A stretch of 8,063 nucleotides of DNA from DAOTZU01 sp034433995 (GTDB taxonomy: Bacteria > Chloroflexota > Anaerolineae > UBA1429): positions 1 to 8,063 of the forward strand of contig DAOTZU010000188.1 of assembly GCA_034433995.1 (NCBI GenBank), in the 5' to 3' direction. Each line of letters opens with the position of its first letter. The stretch's first letter is position 1. Shown piece by piece: positions 1-6,210 of this stretch. The notes under the pieces are model-generated. The model worked only from the letters and a program-made list of their open reading frames with translations. It did no database searches and had not been told where the DNA came from. Made by a program: the position numbers and the translations under genes.

Positions 1-19
1 CGCGGGCTTGGCAAGCAGA

Positions 20-67
20 GCCGTCGGATTCCATCCGACGGCGGGCAAGGCCTCTACGCCCTTTTTT
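20..67 (+). repeat. Two-hairpin dispersed element, copy A (terminator-like)
   Basis: An 8-bp perfect stem (GCCGTCGG at 20-27, CCGACGGC at 35-42) is extended by one A-T pair. It is followed by a short second stem (GGGC 43-46 with GCCC 58-61, enclosing the palindrome AGGCCT) and then a run of six T (62-67). Positions 20-46 match 4149-4175 at 25 of 27 bases, and the later CGCC plus T-run is also shared, so this is one copy of a dispersed element. On the + strand the second stem plus T-run resembles a weak intrinsic terminator and could end a gene lying left of the window. That role is inferred; the repeat itself is visible directly. Confidence 0.7.
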
Positions 68-81
68 CAACACCCCGTGTA

Positions 82-110
82 TTGACAAGAATCTCTGTTC
101 ATGCTATGAT
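82..110 (+). promoter_or_regulatory. Sigma70-type promoter of the 145-aa gene
   Basis: TTGACA at 82-87 is a perfect -35 match. A 17-bp spacer separates it from TATGAT at 105-110, which differs from the -10 consensus at one base. The predicted transcription start is near 117, giving a leader of about 32 nt before the ATG at 149. The palindromic operator at 119-134 lies just after the -10, over the predicted start. Confidence 0.85.
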
Positions 111-118
111 GGGGTTGT

Positions 119-134
119 TAGAACACATGTTCTA
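119..134. promoter_or_regulatory. Putative LexA (SOS) box
   Basis: The site is a perfect inverted repeat with 7-bp arms, TAGAACA and TGTTCTA, around a central CA. Its core GAAC-ACAT-GTTC (121-132) fits the Gram-positive LexA/DinR pattern GAAC-RNRY-GTTC at every position. It begins 8 bp after the -10 box, where a bound repressor would block initiation. Other dimeric regulators bind similar half-sites, so the LexA assignment is a strong inference. No lexA or recA gene is in the window. Confidence 0.7.
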
Positions 135-148
135 TTAGGTGGTGGACC

Positions 149-586
149 ATGACCGAGAAACCCACACAAGTCGCCGACGTGTTGGATGACCTGTTGCAAG
201 CCGGGGCAACGCTGGATTGGCTCAGCCCCACGGCGGCCGTCATCCAGAGCGCCATCAACGGCCCCGGGCACACTTTTTTGATCCCCCGCGATTGCGGCCT
301 GAGCGGCCAGGCCATCGTGCAGATGTTAAAAGAGCACGGCATTCGTGTTTGGGGAGAGATGGTCGTCTGCGATACCATCATGTTCACCGTCCGCCAAGCC
401 CAGGCGCGGTGGGCGGAATACCTTCTGCAACGCGCCGGCCTCCCCATCATCAGCCGCCCCGTGGTCGAAAGGGGATTGGGCTTGCCCCCTCTGCCGGGCC
501 GGCTCACCCCGGCCAGCGTCGGGCGCTGGCTGGGCCAATGCCTCAAACAGTTGTGGCGCGTGGCCGATCTTTCCTCGCTATTGTAG
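149..586 (+). CDS. Unknown 145-aa protein behind a LexA-type operator
   Basis: I do not recognise this family. The ATG at 149 is preceded by a purine-rich ribosome site (AGGTGGTGG, 137-145), a strong promoter and a LexA-like operator, so this is very probably a real gene even though overlapping frames are open. The product is soluble-looking, with no signal peptide or membrane segment. The central part (about residues 40-100) alternates predicted strands and helices: HTFLIP, then a helix near 52-63, then GIRVWGEMVV, IMFTV and a helix at 82-96 (QAQARWAEYLLQ). It ends in a Pro/Gly/Arg-rich stretch and a short helix. Cysteines are at 49, 74 and 131, with no metal-site spacing. The operator suggests induction by DNA damage, so a repair, checkpoint or mobile-element role is possible, but nothing in the protein itself shows which. 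No terminator follows; the next gene has its own candidate promoter 37 bp downstream of the stop. Confidence 0.75.
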   Translation: MTEKPTQVADVLDDLLQAGATLDWLSPTAAVIQSAINGPGHTFLIPRDCGLSGQAIVQMLKEHGIRVWGEMVVCDTIMFTVRQAQARWAEYLLQRAGLPIISRPVVERGLGLPPLPGRLTPASVGRWLGQCLKQLWRVADLSSLL

Positions 587-622
587 CGGAGGCGACGGCG
601 AAATTCAAATCAGCGTTCCGCC

Positions 623-651
623 TTGCACCATCTGGCCATCTGCGCTATGAT
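623..651 (+). promoter_or_regulatory. Candidate promoter of the secreted-protein gene
   Basis: TTGCAC (623-628) is separated by exactly 17 bp from TATGAT (646-651). The -10 box is good and the -35 keeps only the TTG core. It gives a leader of about 29 nt ahead of the ATG at 687. The 98-100 bases between the two + strand genes hold no other clear signal. Confidence 0.5.
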
Positions 652-686
652 GCCCCCGCCGGGAGGCGCATGGCAAGGGGGTGCAG

Positions 687-2135
687 ATGAAAACGCGCGC
701 GTCCGTCGTTTTTTTGCTGGTTTTGGCGCTTTGCATGGTGCGCCTGCCGGCGCGCTCCGCTCCTCCGCAACTGGCCCTGCCCACCGTGGCCCCGGAGGGA
801 AATTGGCTGGTCAATCCGGGTTTCGAGGGCGAGTTCACCTTTCGCCATGATCCCTACACCGGCCTCTGGGCCGGCGAGTTGGGGGTGGCCGAGGGCTGGG
901 AGCTCTGGTACGATAATCTCCAGGAATGTCCGCCGTACGATCCGGGCTGCAACCCCCTCTCCTACAACCGTCGCCCGGAGTACAAGGGGGAGGTGGATAC
1001 GGCGCGGGTGCGCTCCGGGCACAAGGCGCAAAAGTTCTTTACCAGTTGGGGCACCCACACGGCCGGGTTCTTTCAACGGGTGGAGGTGCCGCCCGATTCC
1101 TGGGTGCGTTTTTCCATCTGGGTGTGGGTCTGGTCCAGCCAGTTGGATAACCCCGAGCATTCATTTCTGCCGGGCCAGTACGGCGTCTCTGTGGGGATTG
1201 ACCCCACAGGCGGGGAGGATTGGCGCGCCACCACCATCCAATGGAGCCGCCCCATCACCGTGGCGGATCGGTGGTTGCAGTTGCAGGTGGAGGCCTACAC
1301 GGCCTCGGGCCGGGTAAGCGTGTGGACGCGGGGCGCCCCCTACTGGCCCGTCAAGCATAACGATAGCTATTGGGATGATGCCGCCCTGGTGGTGTTGGAG
1401 GGCGCGCCGGAGCCAACGCCCACTCCCACCAGCACGCCCACCCCCTACCCCACGCCCCAGCCCACGCCCACGGGCTACGAACCGAGCCCCTGTTGGCGCT
1501 GGAGTCTCTGGGCCGCGGAGGATTTTGCCACCGGCTTGACCCTGCCTTGGGGGCAGGACCCCGCCACCGGAAGCATCGCCCTCGGCGAAGGGGCCCTGTG
1601 GCTGCGCAACGGCCCCGCGCCCTCTGAGGCGTTTCCCTTGGTCTGGGCGGCATGGCCCTGGCCGCCCAAGGGCGATCTATGCCTTACGTTGCGCTTTGCC
1701 TTTAGCGCCCACACGGCGTATGGCACCACCATCGGCGTCGGCTCGGCCGCCTACGATGGCTACCGCACTTTGGCCGGCTCGCCGGATCCCTACGGCATCG
1801 AGGATATCCTCAGCATCCATCAGCGCAAAGGGGGCGACGAGGCCGGAGAGTTCCGCATTGCCCTCCTGAGCCAGACTGTCTGGATGGGGACACCGGGCGA
1901 TAGCGGCTGGCACCAGGTGCAGCTTGAGCTGCGCGAGTATACCTACATTCTCACCGTGGATGGTACCGAGGTGGGGCGGGCGTTCTCCCAGTTGCGACCG
2001 CGCAGCTTTTATTTGGGCAACCCCGTCATCGTCTGGACGCCCGGCTTGTGGACGGAGCTGGCCTTGGATGACTTGAGGATACAAGTGTGCCGTGGCGAGT
2101 TGATGTTGCCGCTGATCCTTCGCCCAGGCGCATAG
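687..2135 (+). CDS. Secreted two-domain protein, carbohydrate-binding-like, with Thr/Pro linker
   Basis: This is a predicted exported protein of 482 aa. I chose ATG 687 because AAGGGGG (675-681) is correctly spaced for it, whereas the in-frame GTG at 681 would overlap that site. Residues 1-25 are a signal peptide: MKTR, a hydrophobic core, then ARSA as the likely cleavage site. Residues 38-237 form a beta-rich domain starting NWLVNPGFEGEF and rich in Trp (GWELWYDN, WVRFSIWVWVW). This resembles CBM4/9-like carbohydrate-binding modules common in secreted bacterial proteins. Residues 241-262 are a Thr/Pro linker. Residues 268-468 look like a concanavalin-type lectin/glucanase fold (AAEDFATGL, GDLCLTLRFAFS, WHQVQLELREYTYILTVDGTEVG, ELALDDLRI). 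The protein ends in MLPLILRPGA. No catalytic motif is visible, so surface binding is more likely than hydrolysis. It converges on cca with 5 nt between stop codons. Confidence 0.9.
   Translation: MKTRASVVFLLVLALCMVRLPARSAPPQLALPTVAPEGNWLVNPGFEGEFTFRHDPYTGLWAGELGVAEGWELWYDNLQECPPYDPGCNPLSYNRRPEYKGEVDTARVRSGHKAQKFFTSWGTHTAGFFQRVEVPPDSWVRFSIWVWVWSSQLDNPEHSFLPGQYGVSVGIDPTGGEDWRATTIQWSRPITVADRWLQLQVEAYTASGRVSVWTRGAPYWPVKHNDSYWDDAALVVLEGAPEPTPTPTSTPTPYPTPQPTPTGYEPSPCWRWSLWAAEDFATGLTLPWGQDPATGSIALGEGALWLRNGPAPSEAFPLVWAAWPWPPKGDLCLTLRFAFSAHTAYGTTIGVGSAAYDGYRTLAGSPDPYGIEDILSIHQRKGGDEAGEFRIALLSQTVWMGTPGDSGWHQVQLELREYTYILTVDGTEVGRAFSQLRPRSFYLGNPVIVWTPGLWTELALDDLRIQVCRGELMLPLILRPGA
1407..1472 (+). repeat. 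Low-complexity Thr/Pro linker repeat
   Basis: These bases encode residues 241-262 of the secreted protein: alternating Pro and Thr with single Ser, Tyr, Gln and Glu interruptions, built from near-repeats of cccac(g/c). Such linkers join domains in extracellular Chloroflexota proteins and are prone to length change by slippage. Confidence 0.85.
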
Positions 2136-2140
2136 CGCGC

Positions 2141-3511
2141 TCATTTGCCCGCGAGCTGGCGCAGATGGGCCAACGCTTCGTCACGGGTGCGCACCAAACC
2201 CTGCACTTGGGCCTCGCGGAGCATCTCCACCAGGCGACCCACCCCCGGCCCGGCCGGCAGGCCCAGGGCGGCCATGATCTCCCGGCCGCTGAGCAGCGGC
2301 GATGGCTCCACCAAGGTGGCCCGTTCGCTGAACCAAGCCCGCAAGAGTTGTGCCGCCAGGCCCGGCAAGGTCGGAGCGGCGCCGGTTACGGCGTCTTGGG
2401 CGACGCTCCCTTGAACCAAGGCCAACAGCGCGCCATCCACGCCCGCCTCGCCATGTGCGCGGTAGTAGCGGTAGACCTGGACAGGGGCGAGAGGGTCCCC
2501 GCGGTGTGCCCATTCCCGGAGCAAGCGGGCGGAGCGGATGGTGGCGCCGATCTGATGGATCTCGTGGCTGCTCAGGCGCAGTTTCCGGCCGGCGCGCTGG
2601 GCCTCCTCGGCCGCGAGGGCACCGCTCCACAATGCCGCCAGCTTCACCGCCACCTGGCGCTCCCGTCCCAGGGAGAGCTCCTGGGCCCAATGGGCCCTCA
2701 AGCCTTGGGCGTAGGGCTGCCAAGGGGCCTCGGCCGCCTCCGCGGAGGGGGCGCGGCAGTCGGCCATGATCCGCTCCACGGCGGCTACGGTCTCTACCCC
2801 TGCCCGATATGCCTCGCCGGACAGTTCGGGGAAGAGGAGTTCCCCAAGGCCCAATGTCCCGGCATAGGCTAGGCTCTCCGCCGCCTGGGGCAGGGCCAGG
2901 ATCTGGGCCAGCTCGTCGCGGATGCGCTCCGCCGAGACGCGACGGAGCATCGGCGCCCAGCGGCGGGCCAGCGCCTCCGTCTCGGCGGTGAAGGTGAACC
3001 CCAAGGTGGCGCGCAGGCGGATGCCGCGCAGAATGCGCAAAGGGTCATCGGCAAAGGCCTGGTCGTAGGGGACGCGTAACAGGCCGGCGGCCAGGTCCCC
3101 TCGGCCGCCGGTGGGATCCAGGAGATTATCCAGGTCCCCCGCGATGGGCACCGCCAAGGCGTTGATGGTGTAATCCCGTGCCCGCAGGTCGGCCTCGATC
3201 CCCTCGGCGCGCAGCCGGGCCAGGTCCACATGGATCTGGCCCTGGTCGGTGCGCAGCACCACGCGGGCCACGTCACGGGAGGCATCCAAAGGCACGTAAG
3301 CGCCGCCAAAGGCATCTGCCAGATGGCGCGCCAGGGCCATGGCCTCGCCATCCACCGCGAAATCCAGGTCATAGCTGGGCCGCCCCAAAAGGAGATCGCG
3401 CACCGTTCCGCCCACCAAATAGATGGGCAACCCTTGAGCGCCAAGATAAGCGGCGATCTTGCGCACCAGGGGACTGGCAGGGAGGCGTTCCGCCCAAGAG
3501 GGATGGTCCAC
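2141..3511 (-). CDS. cca: CCA tRNA nucleotidyltransferase / poly(A) polymerase family
   Basis: This 456-aa class II nucleotidyltransferase would add or repair the CCA end of tRNAs, or part of it, from CTP and ATP. The N-terminal catalytic domain shows LVGGTVRDLLLGR (32-44) and the metal-binding pair D48/D50 in YDLDFAV. It also has a likely third carboxylate, D96 (HVDLARLR), the RARDYTINALA motif (110-120) and DDPLRILRGIRLRATLGF (155-172). The RNA-binding domain follows (SAERIRDELAQIL, 193-205). The C-terminal motif PLLSGREIMAALGLPAGPGVG (405-425) is typical of the long bacterial form. The start is GTG at 3511, with AGGAG at 3524-3520 and an 8-nt spacer. It lies 20 nt after korC and is probably cotranscribed. 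Related enzymes in some phyla add only CC or only A, or make poly(A) tails; the sequence alone does not decide this. Confidence 0.93.
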   Translation of the reverse strand: MDHPSWAERLPASPLVRKIAAYLGAQGLPIYLVGGTVRDLLLGRPSYDLDFAVDGEAMALARHLADAFGGAYVPLDASRDVARVVLRTDQGQIHVDLARLRAEGIEADLRARDYTINALAVPIAGDLDNLLDPTGGRGDLAAGLLRVPYDQAFADDPLRILRGIRLRATLGFTFTAETEALARRWAPMLRRVSAERIRDELAQILALPQAAESLAYAGTLGLGELLFPELSGEAYRAGVETVAAVERIMADCRAPSAEAAEAPWQPYAQGLRAHWAQELSLGRERQVAVKLAALWSGALAAEEAQRAGRKLRLSSHEIHQIGATIRSARLLREWAHRGDPLAPVQVYRYYRAHGEAGVDGALLALVQGSVAQDAVTGAAPTLPGLAAQLLRAWFSERATLVEPSPLLSGREIMAALGLPAGPGVGRLVEMLREAQVQGLVRTRDEALAHLRQLAGK

Positions 3512-3531
3512 AGGATGAGCTCCTGAAGGGG

Positions 3532-4107
3532 TTAGCGGGTGGCCTGGCCGGTGCCGGCGCCGGAGGAGGCCCGCAAAGCTTCGGCCACCTCGAACCCGGC
3601 CGCCAGGGCCTTGAGGTTGATCTCACCCGTGCCACGGGGGGCGCGGGCCAGCACGGCGGCCTCCAACGCCTGTCGAGAGACGATGCCCGTTAGCCCCACC
3701 AGCACGCCCAGCCCCACCATGTTGGCCGTGATCACGTGGCCGGTCTTTTCTTTGGCCAACTGGCTGATGTGCAGGCGGTAGGCTTGGCTGGTGGGAATTC
3801 GTTGGACATGGTCGGCATCCACGATCAACAGGCCGTCGCGCTTTACGTCATGGTAATATTTGTCGCAGGCCTCCTGGCTCATGGCCAGGAGAACGTCGGC
3901 GGCGATGACCTGGGGGTAGTCTATCGGCTCGTCCGAGATCACCACCTCCGATTTGCTCGCGCCGCCCCGGGCCTCGGGCCCGTAGGATTGGGTTTGGCAG
4001 GCGTATTTGTGGTCATAGAGGACGGCCGCCTCGGCCAAGATCAGCCCGGCCAAGATCAAGCCTTGCCCGCCCTCGCCGGCCAGCCGCACCTCAAAACGTT
4101 CGCCCAT
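3532..4107 (-). CDS. korC: 2-oxoacid:ferredoxin oxidoreductase, gamma subunit
   Basis: This is the gamma subunit (191 aa, normal length) of a 2-oxoacid:ferredoxin oxidoreductase. In this family it completes the CoA-dependent oxidation of a 2-oxoacid to acyl-CoA and CO2 with ferredoxin as electron acceptor. The glycine-rich start VRLAGEGGQG (7-16) and the motif SYGPEARGGASKSEVVIS (41-58) are diagnostic, as is ITANMVGLGVLVGLTGIV (126-143). The ATG at 4107 has AAGGGAG at 4118-4112. It is the last kor gene and is separated from korB by 144 nt that hold a heptad repeat and a two-hairpin element. The spacing suggests either processing or separate control of this subunit. The KorC label rests on neighbours and family resemblance; substrate is most likely 2-oxoglutarate, but other 2-oxoacids are possible. 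Confidence 0.92.
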   Translation of the reverse strand: MGERFEVRLAGEGGQGLILAGLILAEAAVLYDHKYACQTQSYGPEARGGASKSEVVISDEPIDYPQVIAADVLLAMSQEACDKYYHDVKRDGLLIVDADHVQRIPTSQAYRLHISQLAKEKTGHVITANMVGLGVLVGLTGIVSRQALEAAVLARAPRGTGEINLKALAAGFEVAEALRASSGAGTGQATR

Positions 4108-4124
4108 GGCACTCCCTTGAAGAT

Positions 4125-4148
4125 AGCTCTCAGCTTTCAGCGATCAGC
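4125..4148. repeat. Degenerate heptad tandem repeat
   Basis: Three 7-bp units AGCTCTC, AGCTTTC and AGCGATC, followed by a partial AGC, lie directly beside the two-hairpin element and end 18 bp before the korC start codon. The unit pattern is AGC-N-(A/T)-TC with one exception. On the - strand they read GCTGATC, GCTGAAA, GCTGAGA and would sit in the 5' part of the korC leader. Confidence 0.6.
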
Positions 4149-4203
4149 GCCGTCGGATTCGAACCGACGGCGGGCGCGGAGAGCGGCGCTCGAACGCCTT
4201 TTT
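4149..4203 (+). repeat. Two-hairpin dispersed element, copy B
   Basis: A perfect 8-bp stem (GCCGTCGG 4149-4156, CCGACGGC 4164-4171) with a 7-nt loop ATTCGAA is followed by a second structure. There GGCG (4173-4176) pairs with CGCC (4195-4198) around an inner stem-loop GAGC-GGC-GCTC (4181-4191), then five T (4199-4203). The first 27 bp match copy A at 25 positions. The middle differs in sequence but again holds an inner palindrome inside a G/C outer stem before the T-run. It reads as a terminator-like structure on the + strand, opposite to the kor operon in which it lies. Confidence 0.7.
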
Positions 4204-4251
4204 CATCCGCCGTGATGAGCCTATAACGCAATCACCCACCCGGCCGCACGA

Positions 4252-5082
4252 TCAAGCGCGCCCCTGGGCCCGGGCGATCACCTTGTCGTACTCGGCGGTG
4301 TATTCCGGCAGCTCCCGGTCGGCCAGGACGCCGCGAACGATCTTGCCCCGCAATTCCTCCTCACCGAGCTTGGCTGCCGCTTCCACGGTGAGGCTGTTGT
4401 CCTTCAGGGCGCGCATCATCTCCACCGCCGATCCGGCTTGGTTCAAGCGTCCAAAGGTGGTGTGGCAATAGCTGACGGCCTCGATGACGGCAAAACCCTT
4501 TTTGGTGATCCCTTGGGCGATGAGGCGGTCCAGCTCGCGGGCGTGGTACACCGTGCTGCGGGCCACGAAAGACGCCCCGGCCGCCAGGGCCAGCTCGCAG
4601 GCCGAGAAGGGCCGCTCGATGTGGCCGTAAGGGGCCGTGGTGGCCAAGGCGCCCATGGGCGTGGTGGGCGAGTACTGGCCGCCGGTCATGCCATAGATGT
4701 TATTGTTGATGACGATGGCCGTCAGGTCAATGTTGCGCCGGGCGGTGTGGATAAAGTGGTTGCCGCCGATGGCCAGGGCGTCGCCATCGCCCATCACCAC
4801 CAACACATGCAGATCGGGCCGGGCCAGCTTGAGCCCCGTGGCAAAGGCCAGCGCCCGGCCGTGGGTGGTGTGCATGGTGTTGAAATCCACATAGACGGAC
4901 ATGCGCCCGCTGCAGCCGATGCCGGAGAGCATCGCCACCTTGTTGCGGTCCAGCCCCAGATGGTCCACGGCGCGGATGATGGCCGCCAAGACGATGCCGA
5001 TGCCGCAGCCGGCACACCACACGCCGGGGAACTTTTTCTTGTGGCGCAGGTAGGCATAGATCTCGTGTTCCTGTTGGGCCAT
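4252..5082 (-). CDS. korB: 2-oxoglutarate:ferredoxin oxidoreductase, beta subunit (TPP, Fe-S)
   Basis: This 276-aa subunit binds thiamine diphosphate and the proximal [4Fe-4S] cluster. The cluster cysteines are C23 and C26 in WCAGCGIG, C57 in GIGCSGR and C206 in VSYCHTTFGR, the usual pattern for the family. The TPP motif runs from GDGDALAIGGNH (98-109) to VINNNIYGMTGGQYSPTTP (124-142). The start ATG at 5082 is 3 nt past the korA stop codon, with GAGGAGG inside the end of korA, so translation is probably coupled. Length and motifs agree with the two-chain split form (KorA plus KorB) rather than a fused pyruvate:ferredoxin oxidoreductase. The KorB-type HTTFGR segment and the four-gene set favour 2-oxoglutarate, but substrate is inferred. 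Confidence 0.95.
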   Translation of the reverse strand: MAQQEHEIYAYLRHKKKFPGVWCAGCGIGIVLAAIIRAVDHLGLDRNKVAMLSGIGCSGRMSVYVDFNTMHTTHGRALAFATGLKLARPDLHVLVVMGDGDALAIGGNHFIHTARRNIDLTAIVINNNIYGMTGGQYSPTTPMGALATTAPYGHIERPFSACELALAAGASFVARSTVYHARELDRLIAQGITKKGFAVIEAVSYCHTTFGRLNQAGSAVEMMRALKDNSLTVEAAAKLGEEELRGKIVRGVLADRELPEYTAEYDKVIARAQGRA

Positions 5083-5085
5083 GGT

Positions 5086-6210
5086 TCAACCCTCCTCGAT
5101 GGCTGCCATGATCTGCTGCGGCGCGATCAGCTCGCCATCGGCCCGGTTGACCCGGCGCACCTTGTGCCGTCCCACCACCCGCTCGATCTCCAACGCCAGC
5201 TGCCCCAGGTTCATTTCGGGCACGATCACCCGCTGGGCCTCTCCCGCCAGCTGCTCGATGAGGGATTCACTGAAGGGCCAAATCGTCTGCAGCACCACCA
5301 GCCCCACCTTGTAGCGCCGGGCGCGGGCCAGCTTGACGGCGTGGGCCGCCGAGCGCGCCGTGGCGCCGTAGGCGATGACCACCGTGCGGGCCCGGGCCAC
5401 CTCCGCCTCTGCCCGGTAGAGGACGATCCGCTCCAAGTTGCGTTGAATCTTGGCCATCACCCGCCGCCACCAGGGGTTGATCTCGTCCAGGCGTTGGGTG
5501 GGGAATCCTGCCCGGTCGTGGAACAGGCCGGTGATGTGGTAACGAAAGCCCTCGCCAAAGCTCACCAAGGGCGGCACGTCGCTGGGGTGTTCGTCGTAAG
5601 GGTAATACCATTCGGGCGGCACGTCGGTGCTCATGCGGTCCACAATCTCCACCATCGTCCCCGCCGGCGCTTCGAAAGGTTCCCGCATGTGGGCGATGAC
5701 CTCGTCCATCAACAAGATCACCGGCGTGCGGTACTTCTCGGAAAAGTTGAACGCCTCCACCGTCAAAAAGAAGGCCTCCGAGACCGAGGAAGGACACAGG
5801 GCGATGATGGGGTGGTCGCCGTGGGTGCCCCAGCGGGCCTGCATCACGTCGCCTTGGGAGGGGGCCGTGGGCAGGCCGGTGCTGGGGCCGGCCCGTTGCA
5901 CGTCCACGATGACACAGGGGATCTCGGCGGCCGCCGCGTAGCCCAGGTTCTCCTGCATCAACGAGAATCCGGGCCCGCTGGTGGCAGTCATCGCCTTCAG
6001 GCCGCCCACCGAGGCGCCGATGACGGCGGCCAGGGAGGCGATCTCATCCTCCATCTGGATGAACTTGCCGCCCACTTGAGGGAGTTCCCTGGCCAGGATC
6101 TCGGCGATCTCGGTGGAGGGGGTGATGGGGTAGCCGGCGTAAAAGCGGCAACCGGCCACCAGTGCGCCCTCGGCGCAGGCCGCATTGCCCTGCAACAAGC
6201 GCACCGTCAC
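5086..6210 (-). CDS. korA: 2-oxoglutarate:ferredoxin oxidoreductase, alpha subunit
   Basis: The alpha subunit (374 aa, usual length) pairs with KorB to form the active site. Visible family motifs are GNAACAEGALVAGCRFYAGYPITPSTEIAE (8-37, in parts), the conserved MEDE glutamate region (53-56) and ATSGPGFSLMQEN (76-88). Further ones are GPSTGLPT (108-115), QGDVMQARWGTHGDH (119-133) and LMDEVIAHMREPF (167-179). A C-terminal transketolase-like domain follows (TVVIAYGATARSA, 276-288; PEMNLGQL, 331-338). The start is GTG at 6210, which overlaps the korD stop codon by 4 nt (GTGA), a sign of coupled translation. Reaction: 2-oxoacid plus CoA plus oxidised ferredoxin gives acyl-CoA, CO2 and reduced ferredoxin; it can run in reverse in the reductive TCA cycle. 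Confidence 0.95.
   Translation of the reverse strand: MTVRLLQGNAACAEGALVAGCRFYAGYPITPSTEIAEILARELPQVGGKFIQMEDEIASLAAVIGASVGGLKAMTATSGPGFSLMQENLGYAAAAEIPCVIVDVQRAGPSTGLPTAPSQGDVMQARWGTHGDHPIIALCPSSVSEAFFLTVEAFNFSEKYRTPVILLMDEVIAHMREPFEAPAGTMVEIVDRMSTDVPPEWYYPYDEHPSDVPPLVSFGEGFRYHITGLFHDRAGFPTQRLDEINPWWRRVMAKIQRNLERIVLYRAEAEVARARTVVIAYGATARSAAHAVKLARARRYKVGLVVLQTIWPFSESLIEQLAGEAQRVIVPEMNLGQLALEIERVVGRHKVRRVNRADGELIAPQQIMAAIEEG

Noticed and set aside
681..686. GTG at 681 as start of the secreted protein
   Set aside because: The best ribosome site (675-681) overlaps this codon, whereas it is properly placed for ATG 687, and MKTR is a better signal-peptide start.
1407..1472. CRISPR-like or satellite repeat
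   Set aside because: The periodicity comes from Thr/Pro codons inside a coding region; there are no spacers and no direct repeats of CRISPR length anywhere in the window.
2087..2872. + strand open frame of 261 codons opposite cca
   Set aside because: It lies over the conserved C-terminal half of cca and shows only Gln/Gly/Pro/Arg-rich shadow composition.
4149..4203. tRNA gene suggested by the T-arm-like hairpin
   Set aside because: No anticodon arm, D-arm or matching acceptor stem can be built around it on the - strand.
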